This document shows, one piece after another, positions 1 to 8,581 of a stretch of 64,000 bases of DNA. Numbering within the stretch: the stretch's first letter is position 1; each line of letters opens with the position of its first letter. This DNA is from Allomuricauda sp. (GTDB taxonomy: Bacteria > Bacteroidota > Bacteroidia > Flavobacteriales > Flavobacteriaceae). The stretch lies in contig RHLF01000002.1 in assembly GCA_003712125.1 (NCBI GenBank), positions 1,054,001-1,118,000 of the forward strand. The letters run 5' to 3'. A program made the position numbers and the translations under genes. The notes below the pieces were generated by a model. That model saw only the letters and a program-made list of their open reading frames with translations. It was not told the DNA's origin and made no database searches.

Positions 1-856
1 TCACCTTGCCTCGAATTCGCGTTCCTATTAATGCCAAATCACCGATTACATCCAAGAGCTTGTGGCGTGCCGCCTCGTTCGGTTGATGCAAGGTCAAGTT
101 GTCGAGAATACCATTGGGTTTTACCGATAACTTCTTCTTGTTGAAAGCTTTCTCAAGCTTTTTCATGGTAGGTTCGGAAATCTCCTTATCCACATAAACA
201 ATGGCATTGTTCAAATCACCGCCCTTGATAAGGCCATGTTCGAGCAACATTTCCAGCTCATGCAGAAAACTGAATGTACGTGCATTCGCTATTTCAGAAG
301 AGAAATCCGTAATATTTTCAAGAGTAGCATTTTGGGTGCCGAGCACCTTGGTACCAAAATCGACCATGGTCGTCACTTGATACGACTCTGATGGAATAAC
401 CGTAATCTCGCTACCCGTGGCTTCATCTTTATAGGAAATCACATCTTTCACCACATACTCTTCCCTATTGGCATTCTGTTCTTCGATACCAACTTCTTGT
501 AGGGCTTCTACGAAGAATTTTGAAGAGCCGTCCATGATGGGAGGTTCCGGTGCGTCAAGCTCTATCATCACATTGTCCACTTCCATGCCCACCAATGCTG
601 CCAAGACATGCTCAGAGGTTTGAATTTTGACCCCATTCTTCTCTAGATTGGTACCTCGTTGTGTGTTGACCACATAATTGGCATCCGCTTCGATAACGGG
701 CTCACCTTCAAGATCGATACGCTTAAAGGCATAGCCGTGGTTGACATCAGCGGGAACAAAGGTCATGGTCACATTCTCGCCAGTGTGCAATCCAACGCCT
801 TTAAGAGTAATTGATTTTTTAATGGTTTTCTGCTTCACCTCAATCTTTTTCACCAT
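1..856 (-). CDS. lpxC: UDP-3-O-acyl-N-acetylglucosamine deacetylase (LpxC, probably LpxC/FabZ fusion), truncated at window start
   Basis: Minus-strand reading from ATG at 856 gives MVKKIEVKQKTIKKSITLKGVGLHTGENVTMTFVPAD...; KGVGLHTG and the HLLDVIGDLALIG-like region are typical of LpxC. Its start overlaps the lpxD start-to-stop junction (lpxD stop at 840). Confidence 0.93.
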   Translation of the reverse strand, partial: MVKKIEVKQKTIKKSITLKGVGLHTGENVTMTFVPADVNHGYAFKRIDLEGEPVIEADANYVVNTQRGTNLEKNGVKIQTSEHVLAALVGMEVDNVMIELDAPEPPIMDGSSKFFVEALQEVGIEEQNANREEYVVKDVISYKDEATGSEITVIPSESYQVTTMVDFGTKVLGTQNATLENITDFSSEIANARTFSFLHELEMLLEHGLIKGGDLNNAIVYVDKEISEPTMKKLEKAFNKKKLSVKPNGILDNLTLHQPNEAARHKLLDVIGDLALIGTRIRGKV

Positions 857-1871
857 CTATCTTTTTTTCTATTGCAGCTACTTGATTTACCAATTTTGGT
901 AAGTTTTTAAAATGCACGTAGGATTTGTTGTAATCCCCATAATTTAGGGCTGGGGAGCCCTGAAGCACCTCATCATCTTTTACATTGCGTCCAATACCAG
1001 ATTGTGCTTGTATTTTCACTCGGTCACCAATGGTAATATGGCCAACGATACCCACTTGACCCCCAATTAAACAATGCTTTCCGATTTTTGTTGATCCTGC
1101 AACACCGGTTTGGGCAGCTATGGCTGTATGCTCGCCAATCTCAACATTATGGGCAATTTGAATTTGGTTGTCTAGTTTGACCCCTTTCCTTAAGATTGTA
1201 GATCCCAAGGTGGCGCGATCAATCGTGGTTCCGGCCCCAACGTCTACATTATCTTCAAGAATGACATTGCCGGTTTGGGGTACTTTGGCGTATTCCCCTT
1301 TTTCATTTGGCGTGAAACCAAAGCCATCGGCACCAATAATGGCACCACTATGAATCACACAACCATTACCGATTATGGATTCTGAATAAATTTTAGCCCC
1401 CGCATAGATCAGCACATCATTTCCTATAACTACATTATCACCGATATACACATTGGGAAATACCTTAACATTATTGCCTATTTTAACGTTGTTCCCAAGA
1501 TAGGAGAACGCACCCAAGTAAAATCCTTCGCCGTAGGTCGCAGATTCAGAAATATGGGAAGGGCTTTCTATACCGATCTTATTGTTCTTTACCTGGTTGT
1601 AGTATTCCAAAAGTTTCGAAAACGACTTGTAGGCATCGTCTACCTTTATGAGCGTTGTTGAAAGCGCTTGCTCAGGAACAAAATCCTTATTCACAATGGT
1701 GATCGAGGCTTTTGTTGAATAGATATAGGAGGTGTATTTTGGATTTGCCAAAAAGGTCAGGGAACCGATTTCCCCCTCTTCAATTTTTGACAGTTTATGT
1801 ACGGCTGTCTCAGGGTTGCCATCAACCTCTCCCTCTAATATTCCTGCTATCTGGGTAGCCGTAAATTTCAT
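840..1871 (-). CDS. lpxD: UDP-3-O-(3-hydroxymyristoyl)glucosamine N-acyltransferase LpxD
   Basis: Hexapeptide-repeat protein with GADGFGF and DNQIQIAHNVEIGEHTAIAAQTGVAGS. Start set at MKFTATQIAGIL (1871), not the track start at 1919. Confidence 0.95.
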   Translation of the reverse strand: MKFTATQIAGILEGEVDGNPETAVHKLSKIEEGEIGSLTFLANPKYTSYIYSTKASITIVNKDFVPEQALSTTLIKVDDAYKSFSKLLEYYNQVKNNKIGIESPSHISESATYGEGFYLGAFSYLGNNVKIGNNVKVFPNVYIGDNVVIGNDVLIYAGAKIYSESIIGNGCVIHSGAIIGADGFGFTPNEKGEYAKVPQTGNVILEDNVDVGAGTTIDRATLGSTILRKGVKLDNQIQIAHNVEIGEHTAIAAQTGVAGSTKIGKHCLIGGQVGIVGHITIGDRVKIQAQSGIGRNVKDDEVLQGSPALNYGDYNKSYVHFKNLPKLVNQVAAIEKKIDGEKD

Positions 1872-1894
1872 CGCTGCAAAAGTAAGAAAATTTG

Positions 1895-3124
1895 TTAAAC
1901 GCTTGTCTTCGGATAGCAAGCATAGTATTTGGTAACTGTTTTGGATAAGGCCTGAAGGCCCAAATCATCTGATGCCTTGGCAACATCCGTTAATTTGCCA
2001 TTTTTTAGTAGAATATTAATGTTCTGATGTTGTACATCATAGGCCGTATTCTTTATTTCTCCCGAGAAGACAAAATAATCCACTTCGTCCTCAGCGACCT
2101 TATAATACGAGCGGGTCCATTTCTTTCTTTCAGCTAAACGGCTTTCTAAAAAGGGTTTGTTCTTTATTTTGATTTTTAGCAGGTCTCGGTTCAATAGCAT
2201 CTGACACAATCGCGACAGTACTTGGTCATCCGCATTTTGCCACATTTTGATCGCAGCCAATACATCTATATCATCGAGCCTTGCGAATTGCTCAAGAATT
2301 TCCCTCGACAAGGGCTGCCCTTCCACCGATTGCTGCAAGAAGTATAATAATGTAGCGCTACCGGGCAAATCAAATCCTTCCTCCAAGAGTTTTTTTGCCC
2401 TTTCTATCAAACGAACCAATAACATCTCAGCTACAAATCCGGTCTTATGCAGATACACCTGCCAGTACATGAACCGCCTGGCCATCAAAAATTTCTCAAC
2501 CGCATAGATGCCTTTTTCCTCAACCACCAATTGGTTGTCGACCACATTTAGCATGGTAATAAGGCGCTCTGAATTAATGTTGCCTTCGGTCACTCCCGTA
2601 TAAAAACTGTCGCGTTTCAGATAGTCAAGACGATCCATATCCAATTGACTCGAAACCAATTGGTTCATAAAATCTTTTGGATAGGCACCCTCAAAAATTG
2701 CTATGGCGGTTTCCAATTGACCGTCAAATTCATGGTTCAATTCTTGCATATAGGCCAACGAAATTGCCTCGTGACCATGTTCACCCAGAAGGTGATGCTC
2801 CAAGGCATGAGAAAAAGGACCATGACCGATATCGTGCAATAAAATGGCACAAAGCAAGCCTTTTTCCTCCTCCTCGGTTATTTCGACGTTCTTATACCGC
2901 AACACCTGAATGGCTTGCTGCATGAGATGCATACAGCCCAAGGCGTGGTGAAAACGGGTATGGTGGGCACCAGGAAATACCAGGTAAGACATCCCCATTT
3001 GCGCAATTCGTCGCAATCGTTGAAAATAGGGATGCGCAATCAGGTTAAAAATAAGTTCATTGGGCGTGCCAATAAATCCGTAGATTGGATCGTTGAATAT
3101 TTTAAGCTTGTTGGTCGTTGCCAA
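1895..3124 (-). CDS. HD-domain phosphohydrolase (dGTPase-like family)
   Basis: HTRFHHALGCMHL, LLHDIGHGPFSHALE: HD superfamily metal motifs. The start appears to be TTG. Confidence 0.85.
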   Translation of the reverse strand: MATTNKLKIFNDPIYGFIGTPNELIFNLIAHPYFQRLRRIAQMGMSYLVFPGAHHTRFHHALGCMHLMQQAIQVLRYKNVEITEEEEKGLLCAILLHDIGHGPFSHALEHHLLGEHGHEAISLAYMQELNHEFDGQLETAIAIFEGAYPKDFMNQLVSSQLDMDRLDYLKRDSFYTGVTEGNINSERLITMLNVVDNQLVVEEKGIYAVEKFLMARRFMYWQVYLHKTGFVAEMLLVRLIERAKKLLEEGFDLPGSATLLYFLQQSVEGQPLSREILEQFARLDDIDVLAAIKMWQNADDQVLSRLCQMLLNRDLLKIKIKNKPFLESRLAERKKWTRSYYKVAEDEVDYFVFSGEIKNTAYDVQHQNINILLKNGKLTDVAKASDDLGLQALSKTVTKYYACYPKTSV

Positions 3125-3159
3125 AAAGTTGCTATTTAATCCGACAAAGATACTTTTTA

Positions 3160-4701
3160 ATGAACACTATAGATATTCTTTGGGTCGATGACGAAATTGA
3201 CCTACTCAAACCCCACATCCTCTTCCTTGAACAAAAAGGATATAGCGTGGTAACCTGCCAAAGTGGGCAAGATGCCTTAGAGGAAATCAATGGAAAAACC
3301 TTCGACATTGTTTTCTTGGATGAAAACATGCCGGGCATATCCGGATTGGAAACCCTCAATGAAATCAAACAGATCGATGTAACCCTCCCCGTAGTGATGA
3401 TCACCAAAAGTGAGGAGGAATACATTATGGATGAGGCCATCGGTTCGAAGATTGCCGATTACCTGATAAAACCGGTGAATCCGAACCAAATATTGCTATC
3501 GCTCAAAAAGAGTTTGGACAATTCACGCCTGGTTTCTGAACGTACTACGGCCAATTACCAGCAAGAGTTTCGAAAAATTGCGATGGACCTATCCATGGTC
3601 AACTCATGGGAAGAGTGGACAGAACTCTATAAAAAGCTGATCTATTGGGAGCTTCGTCTCGAAGACATCGAAGACCTAAGCATGTTCGAGATATTGGAAT
3701 CACAAAAAGTCGAGGCCAATAGTCAATTCAGCAAATTTGTGGATAAAAATTACGGGGATTGGTTTGATGGTGAAGGCCCTATTATGTCGCATACCTTATT
3801 CAAAGAACTGATCAAACCTGAACTAAAGGACTCCAAAACTCTTTTATTGGTTATTGACAACTTGCGTTACGACCAATGGTTAGCCTTCGAAGATGTGTTG
3901 ACCAATTTCTACAGAAAGAAAAAGGAGACGCCCTATTATAGTATTCTACCAACGGCTACCCAGTATGCCCGTAATGCCATATTTTCAGGACTGACACCAT
4001 TGGATATGGAAAAGCAACATCCAGATTGGTGGAAAAACGATACCGACGAGGGCGGCAAGAATTTATTTGAGGCCGAATTTCTAGGGGCCCAGCTTCGCCG
4101 CTTGGGGTTGAACATCAATTGGGAATACCATAAAATCAGCAGCTTGCGACAAGGCAAACACCTGGCGCAGAATTTCCGTTCACAAAAAGACAACGACCTT
4201 ACCGTGATCGTCTACAATTTTGTGGATATGCTCTCGCATGCCAAGACCGAAATGGAGGTGATCAAAGAATTGGCTTCCAACGATAAAGCCTATCGATCTT
4301 TAACCTTGAGCTGGTTTAAAAACTCTCCGCTACTCGATATTATTCAACAAGCCCAAGATCTTGGTAAAAAATTGATCATCACCACGGACCATGGCACCAT
4401 CAATGTGAAGCATCCGTCAAAGGTCATCGGGGATCGTGATACCAGTTTGAACCTGCGCTATAAAACCGGGCGTAGTTTAACGTTTGAGAACAAAGATGTG
4501 TTGGCGGCCAAAAACCCGCACAGCCTGCATTTGCCCAATATCAATTTGAGCAGTTCGTACATTTTTGCGAAGAACGATCTGTTTTTTGCCTACCCCAATA
4601 AGTACAATCACTATGTGAGCTACTACCGCAACACCTACCAACATGGCGGGGTATCTTTGGAAGAAATGATTGTACCCTTTGTGGTGTTGGAAGCAAAATA
4701 A
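3160..4701 (+). CDS. porX: PorX-type response regulator with C-terminal PglZ/alkaline-phosphatase-like domain
   Basis: N-terminal receiver domain (DILWVDDEIDLLKPHILFLEQKGY, DIVFLDENMPGISG) plus TTDHGTINVKHPSKVIGDRDTSLNLRYKTGR. Start ATG at 3160. Confidence 0.9.
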   Translation: MNTIDILWVDDEIDLLKPHILFLEQKGYSVVTCQSGQDALEEINGKTFDIVFLDENMPGISGLETLNEIKQIDVTLPVVMITKSEEEYIMDEAIGSKIADYLIKPVNPNQILLSLKKSLDNSRLVSERTTANYQQEFRKIAMDLSMVNSWEEWTELYKKLIYWELRLEDIEDLSMFEILESQKVEANSQFSKFVDKNYGDWFDGEGPIMSHTLFKELIKPELKDSKTLLLVIDNLRYDQWLAFEDVLTNFYRKKKETPYYSILPTATQYARNAIFSGLTPLDMEKQHPDWWKNDTDEGGKNLFEAEFLGAQLRRLGLNINWEYHKISSLRQGKHLAQNFRSQKDNDLTVIVYNFVDMLSHAKTEMEVIKELASNDKAYRSLTLSWFKNSPLLDIIQQAQDLGKKLIITTDHGTINVKHPSKVIGDRDTSLNLRYKTGRSLTFENKDVLAAKNPHSLHLPNINLSSSYIFAKNDLFFAYPNKYNHYVSYYRNTYQHGGVSLEEMIVPFVVLEAK

Positions 4702-4749
4702 CGGACGAAGAATTCCAGAAGAACTCTCCATCCGATTTTGAAAATGGGT

Positions 4750-4941
4750 CTATTTTTTTATCAGCTTGATATAAAATAAATAGATACTACACCCCATGAT
4801 ATACAATGGCACAATGATTTTAGAAAAAGCGTGTAATAGGCCCACCTCTTCCCTTGATATTTCACTTATTCCTTGATACATGTCATAAATACTATATAGG
4901 AAAAAGGAAAAAATCAAGAGAATCCAAAAAAGCTTTTTCAT
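4750..4941 (-). CDS. Small hypothetical membrane protein (63 aa, two predicted TM segments)
   Basis: ORF with hydrophobic segments and Lys-rich ends, same strand as and immediately downstream of 4953..5603. Confidence 0.5.
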   Translation of the reverse strand: MKKLFWILLIFSFFLYSIYDMYQGISEISREEVGLLHAFSKIIVPLYIMGCSIYLFYIKLIKK

Positions 4942-4952
4942 TTGTTAATAGA

Positions 4953-5603
4953 TTATTTTTTACAAGCAGCAATTACATTATACGTACTCCACCCTTTGGT
5001 AATTAAAAATCCAACTGCAGCCGCGGTTCCAAATCCACCGGTCGCAGCGGTAACTCCAGCGAAAATTGCTGTAGCCAAAATTGTTCCAACAACTGCTCTT
5101 CCGCAAGCACCTCTTGCGACTAGATTTAAAGCGGATTTCGAACTATTTGTTATTTCACTATACTCAATAAAAGTATGAAGGTAGGTAAAAATTAATTCCG
5201 CAGTTTCTATTGATTCAACTTCTTCAACTTCTAATAAATCCTCATAAAAATTTTCGTTTGACAAGTTGTTCATTGCCCAATCGATTGTGTTCGGAAGACT
5301 TGTGTCAATACCATTAGAATCGAATAAAAATTCTAATCCATTGTTTTGAGCTATTTCCAAGTTTTTGTCAAATTCAAAATTGAAAATTTCTTGAACTTGA
5401 TCATTTAATGAACTTTTAAATCCAAAAGTACCTCCGCTCTCAAATTTGTGTTCAATGTCGTTATGAATACTTCTTAGCATTTCGACTGAGAGTTCTTCAT
5501 TTGAAGAATCAAGAGTTTCATATTGTGTGCACGAGAAACATAGCACTAACATTGCCAAGAAAATTGAAAGATTAGATTTTCCGTTAAAATTATTTGCTCT
5601 CAT
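4953..5603 (-). CDS. Putative lipoprotein with hydrophobic Gly/Ala-rich, two-cysteine C-terminus
   Basis: MRANNFNGKSNLSIFLAMLVLCFSCTQYE lipobox-like start; C-terminus ...ARGACGRAVVGTILATAIFAGVTAATGGFGTAAAVGFLITKGWSTYNVIAACKK. Confidence 0.6.
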   Translation of the reverse strand: MRANNFNGKSNLSIFLAMLVLCFSCTQYETLDSSNEELSVEMLRSIHNDIEHKFESGGTFGFKSSLNDQVQEIFNFEFDKNLEIAQNNGLEFLFDSNGIDTSLPNTIDWAMNNLSNENFYEDLLEVEEVESIETAELIFTYLHTFIEYSEITNSSKSALNLVARGACGRAVVGTILATAIFAGVTAATGGFGTAAAVGFLITKGWSTYNVIAACKK

Positions 5604-5761
5604 AATATTTGATTTTTTGTTACTAAAACTTGCCATGACATCTCAAATATAGTATTTATTCTCTATTATACAAATTATAATCTATATTATAGCGCATTTA
5701 GTCTGTATAGATTTATTTTTCATAGAAAATAGTATCTTTAGGGCCTACCAATAATGATTTT

Positions 5762-6142
5762 ATGCTCAAGGCCATTGATCGTGTGATGCAGTTTATAGAC
5801 TATGCGGGTATGAGTGCCCGGCAATTTGATATCAGTATAGGCGCCAGTAATGGGTATACCCTGCGCATGAAAAAGAATAAAGCTTCCATTGGCAGCGATG
5901 TTATCGAAAATATCATCAAAACCTATCCACAGCTCAATTTGATATGGTTGATTACCGGTGAGGGTGAAATGCTCAATCCGGACAAAGAAACGTTACGTAC
6001 CGGAAAACTACCGCGTGAAAAGGAGATGGAGATTGAGCGTATCATTGAGGCCAAAATCAAAAAACGCCAAGAGCAAGAATTACAAGATTTATTGAAGGCC
6101 GTAAATAAGGAGATAGCTAAGCAGCAAAAAAAGGAGAAATAA
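5762..6142 (+). CDS. XRE/HTH-type DNA-binding protein
   Basis: Short HTH N-terminus followed by NLIWLITGEGEML, the WL-x-GEG motif common in flavobacterial XRE-like proteins. Confidence 0.65.
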   Translation: MLKAIDRVMQFIDYAGMSARQFDISIGASNGYTLRMKKNKASIGSDVIENIIKTYPQLNLIWLITGEGEMLNPDKETLRTGKLPREKEMEIERIIEAKIKKRQEQELQDLLKAVNKEIAKQQKKEK

Positions 6143-6160
6143 GTTCCCCGCAGTTTTGGC

Positions 6161-7156
6161 CTATTTACTATTTAATTCTTGCTCCAATTTACTTTTAAGC
6201 TCTTTAAGTCCTTTAAGATTGTTAAGGGAATCATGCAGTTCTTTTTTATACTCCTCAATAAACTTCTGTCTTTCAAGGTTTCTTTTACCCACAGCTTCCT
6301 TTATCTTTGAATATTTAGTTTCAAGAAAAAGGGCGACCCGGCTCTGATGTTCAACAATTTGTGCTATGGCAACAAGAAAAATAGCCAGCAAAGTTAGTAC
6401 AGGGGCCGATTGAACCACTTCTATTTCATCCACAACACCGGAATCTTCTCCGAACAAGTTTATTATTTGATAGATATATAGTATTACTGCAGACAAAAAA
6501 GTATATCTAATCCAATCTCTTGTTCTAAAATAAAATATAAGGATTGGGATTAGAAAACAGATTTTCACAAATAAGTAATAAAATGCACCATTGGCATCTT
6601 TAAAACCATAGCTGCCAAATTGAAAAAAGTATAAATCATAATATCCTGTTCCCTCGGGAAGATATTTCCAAAAATCTCGTAAAAATGGCATGCTAATTAA
6701 GAGTACAGCTGCACCTATATTTCTCTTGGAGTTCCAAAACTCGCAGAAATCTTGAATAAATTGGTCCTTATATTTTAGGAGACTAAAAATAAGCCAACTA
6801 AGTAAAATTACTATTGTAAATAATTTTACATCAAAATGTTCAATATTGCTGTTTTTAGGATTAAAAGACTCAAAAAACCTCCACAAGGTCATATAAATTG
6901 GAAACAATAATAATGTGCGAAACGCAAATGACTGTCTATTCCAAATAACGAATATAATTATCAACCAGATTCCCCTAGAAGACATTGCCCATATAAAATT
7001 TTGATTTGTTGTGTAGTCATGGTCAAATCTGTAACTAAAAAAATCAAAGCCAGATTGAGGAGCTTCGGAAAAATAAATATGACTGTATGGCAATAATGGC
7101 AAGAGAAAAACCACAAGAGCAATTAGTATTTCTTTTTTTTGAATTAGCTTCGTCAT
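6161..7156 (-). CDS. Hypothetical polytopic membrane protein with C-terminal coiled coil
   Basis: Multiple TM segments and a charged C-terminal helix; ATG at 7156 preferred over the track's TTG. Similar to 7989..8531. Confidence 0.6.
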   Translation of the reverse strand: MTKLIQKKEILIALVVFLLPLLPYSHIYFSEAPQSGFDFFSYRFDHDYTTNQNFIWAMSSRGIWLIIIFVIWNRQSFAFRTLLLFPIYMTLWRFFESFNPKNSNIEHFDVKLFTIVILLSWLIFSLLKYKDQFIQDFCEFWNSKRNIGAAVLLISMPFLRDFWKYLPEGTGYYDLYFFQFGSYGFKDANGAFYYLFVKICFLIPILIFYFRTRDWIRYTFLSAVILYIYQIINLFGEDSGVVDEIEVVQSAPVLTLLAIFLVAIAQIVEHQSRVALFLETKYSKIKEAVGKRNLERQKFIEEYKKELHDSLNNLKGLKELKSKLEQELNSK

Positions 7157-7176
7157 CAGTACCAATATAACATATT

Positions 7177-7587
7177 TTGGAGAAAATAGTCTATAATATC
7201 GATAAAATAAACGAGATTGCCCAACTGTTGTTACAACAGCAACAGCATAAGGCGTTCTGTTTTTACGGCCCGATGGGCGCGGGCAAAACCACCCTAATCA
7301 AGGCCTTGGTGGAGGCGTTGGGGGCGGTGGACTCCGGGAACAGCCCCACTTTTGGCCTGGTGAACCGCTATGAAAATGCCGAAGGCATCCTGCTCGCCCA
7401 TCATTTTGACTTTTACCGTATTGAGCATGAGGTGGAGGTATTGGATATGGGCATTGAGGATTACTTTGCTAGTGAGGCCCATATCTTTATCGAGTGGCCC
7501 GAGAAAATACCCAATCTCCTCCTTGAAGACCATCTTAAGGTTAACTTGCAGTTTATCGATGAAACCACCCGAAGTATCGAGTTTTAG
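7177..7587 (+). CDS. tsaE: tRNA threonylcarbamoyladenosine biosynthesis ATPase TsaE
   Basis: FYGPMGAGKTTLIKALVEALG Walker A, SPTFGLVNRYE, HHFDFYRIE, FIEWPEKI. Confidence 0.93.
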   Translation: MEKIVYNIDKINEIAQLLLQQQQHKAFCFYGPMGAGKTTLIKALVEALGAVDSGNSPTFGLVNRYENAEGILLAHHFDFYRIEHEVEVLDMGIEDYFASEAHIFIEWPEKIPNLLLEDHLKVNLQFIDETTRSIEF

Positions 7588-7700
7588 CCTCTTAAAGATT
7601 TGTTAACCGCATTTTTTTGTAGTTTCAACACAGTTCCCTCAGGATCGGTGAAGTGACCTCATTTTAGGATGAAATGCAAATTTTATCGTTCAAATGCACA

Positions 7701-7727
7701 TTTTGCTAAAATATTTCGCTACATTTG
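7701..7727 (+). promoter_or_regulatory. Putative Bacteroidota promoter for the 46-aa ORF (-7 element TACATTTG at 7720-7727)
   Basis: Exact TAnnTTTG match about 42 bp upstream of the ATG. The upstream TTTTG has a short (14 bp) spacer, so the -33 assignment is weak. Confidence 0.4.
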
Positions 7728-7769
7728 CTTCTGAATGAATTCATTTATTGTTAACCAAAAAAATGTACG

Positions 7770-7910
7770 ATGAACACTAGAAAAGTATTTTTTGGTCTAT
7801 TAGGTGTTGCCTTTTTGGCAATGACCGCTGTATCTACCACTGTTATCAGTGATGATACTTTGGATAATGGTACTACTCAAATTGACAAAAGAAATGTCAA
7901 GAATCAGTAG
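7770..7910 (+). CDS. Small secreted or membrane peptide (46 aa), not in ORF track
   Basis: MNTRKVFFGLLGVAFLAMTAVSTTVISDDTLDNGTTQIDKRNVKNQ*; signal-peptide-like N-terminus, promoter element upstream, hairpin terminator downstream. Confidence 0.65.
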   Translation: MNTRKVFFGLLGVAFLAMTAVSTTVISDDTLDNGTTQIDKRNVKNQ

Positions 7911-7928
7911 GACTAATACCTAAAATGC

Positions 7929-7953
7929 AAAGCCCCTTTTTGGGGCTTTTTTT
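7929..7953 (+). terminator. Rho-independent terminator after 46-aa ORF
   Basis: AAAGCCCC-TTTTT-GGGGCTTTTTTT hairpin with T tract. Confidence 0.85.
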
Positions 7954-7988
7954 ATACAATAAATTTAGGTAACTGTTGTTATACAGTT

Positions 7989-8531
7989 ATGGATCCCAAA
8001 AAGGAAAAGAAAAAAAGGTTGATAATCGAGGGGGTTATTGCATTATTAATTGCTATTACCCCTGTATTATTTTACTCCTATAAATATACCCCGACTCAAA
8101 CCGAAACGTTAGACTTCTTTCTTTTTGAAATGGGATCTAATGGGTGGGGTGATGCAAGAACTGCCCTTTGGTATTATTTGTCAAAATTAATTCCAATGCT
8201 TTTGCTTATAATTTGGTTCGTCACTTGTAAGCAATGGTGGTACCATGCGATTCTCATCCCCATCGCTATGTATGGATTTCAATTTTTTACTGAAATTTTC
8301 AATGACACATTCATTACTGACGAATCAGAAATTCTATTGGTCTTGGCAGTTACAGCAGTAATCACCCCTGTGGTGTACTTTATTAGGGTAAGACTTGTCG
8401 ATAAACATGTTCACGGTATTGATTTAAAGGCCATGGATGCTGAATTGCGTATCCTAAAGGAAAAAGAAGAGCTGCGTAAAGAGCGTGAAAAGCTCGAACA
8501 ACGTCAGGAGACCCTAGCGAAAAAATCGTAA
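7989..8531 (+). CDS. Hypothetical membrane protein with C-terminal coiled coil
   Basis: TM segments plus a charged helix (ELRILKEKEELRKEREKLEQRQ). Its TM region resembles that of 6161..7156. Confidence 0.65.
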   Translation: MDPKKEKKKRLIIEGVIALLIAITPVLFYSYKYTPTQTETLDFFLFEMGSNGWGDARTALWYYLSKLIPMLLLIIWFVTCKQWWYHAILIPIAMYGFQFFTEIFNDTFITDESEILLVLAVTAVITPVVYFIRVRLVDKHVHGIDLKAMDAELRILKEKEELRKEREKLEQRQETLAKKS

Positions 8532-8581
8532 ATTCGTTTGAAGCGAATTTGGTGCCTAATTGGCGCCTGCATTAGCAACGT

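Noticed and set aside
4942-5178. Plus-strand ORF 4942..5178 (Ala/Pro/Val-rich)
   Set aside because: Antisense of the hydrophobic C-terminus of the lipoprotein gene.
5762-6142. XRE-like gene as a phage repressor marking a prophage
   Set aside because: No phage genes nearby; similar stand-alone XRE proteins with the WLxGEG motif are common in flavobacteria and a second one occurs at 14296.
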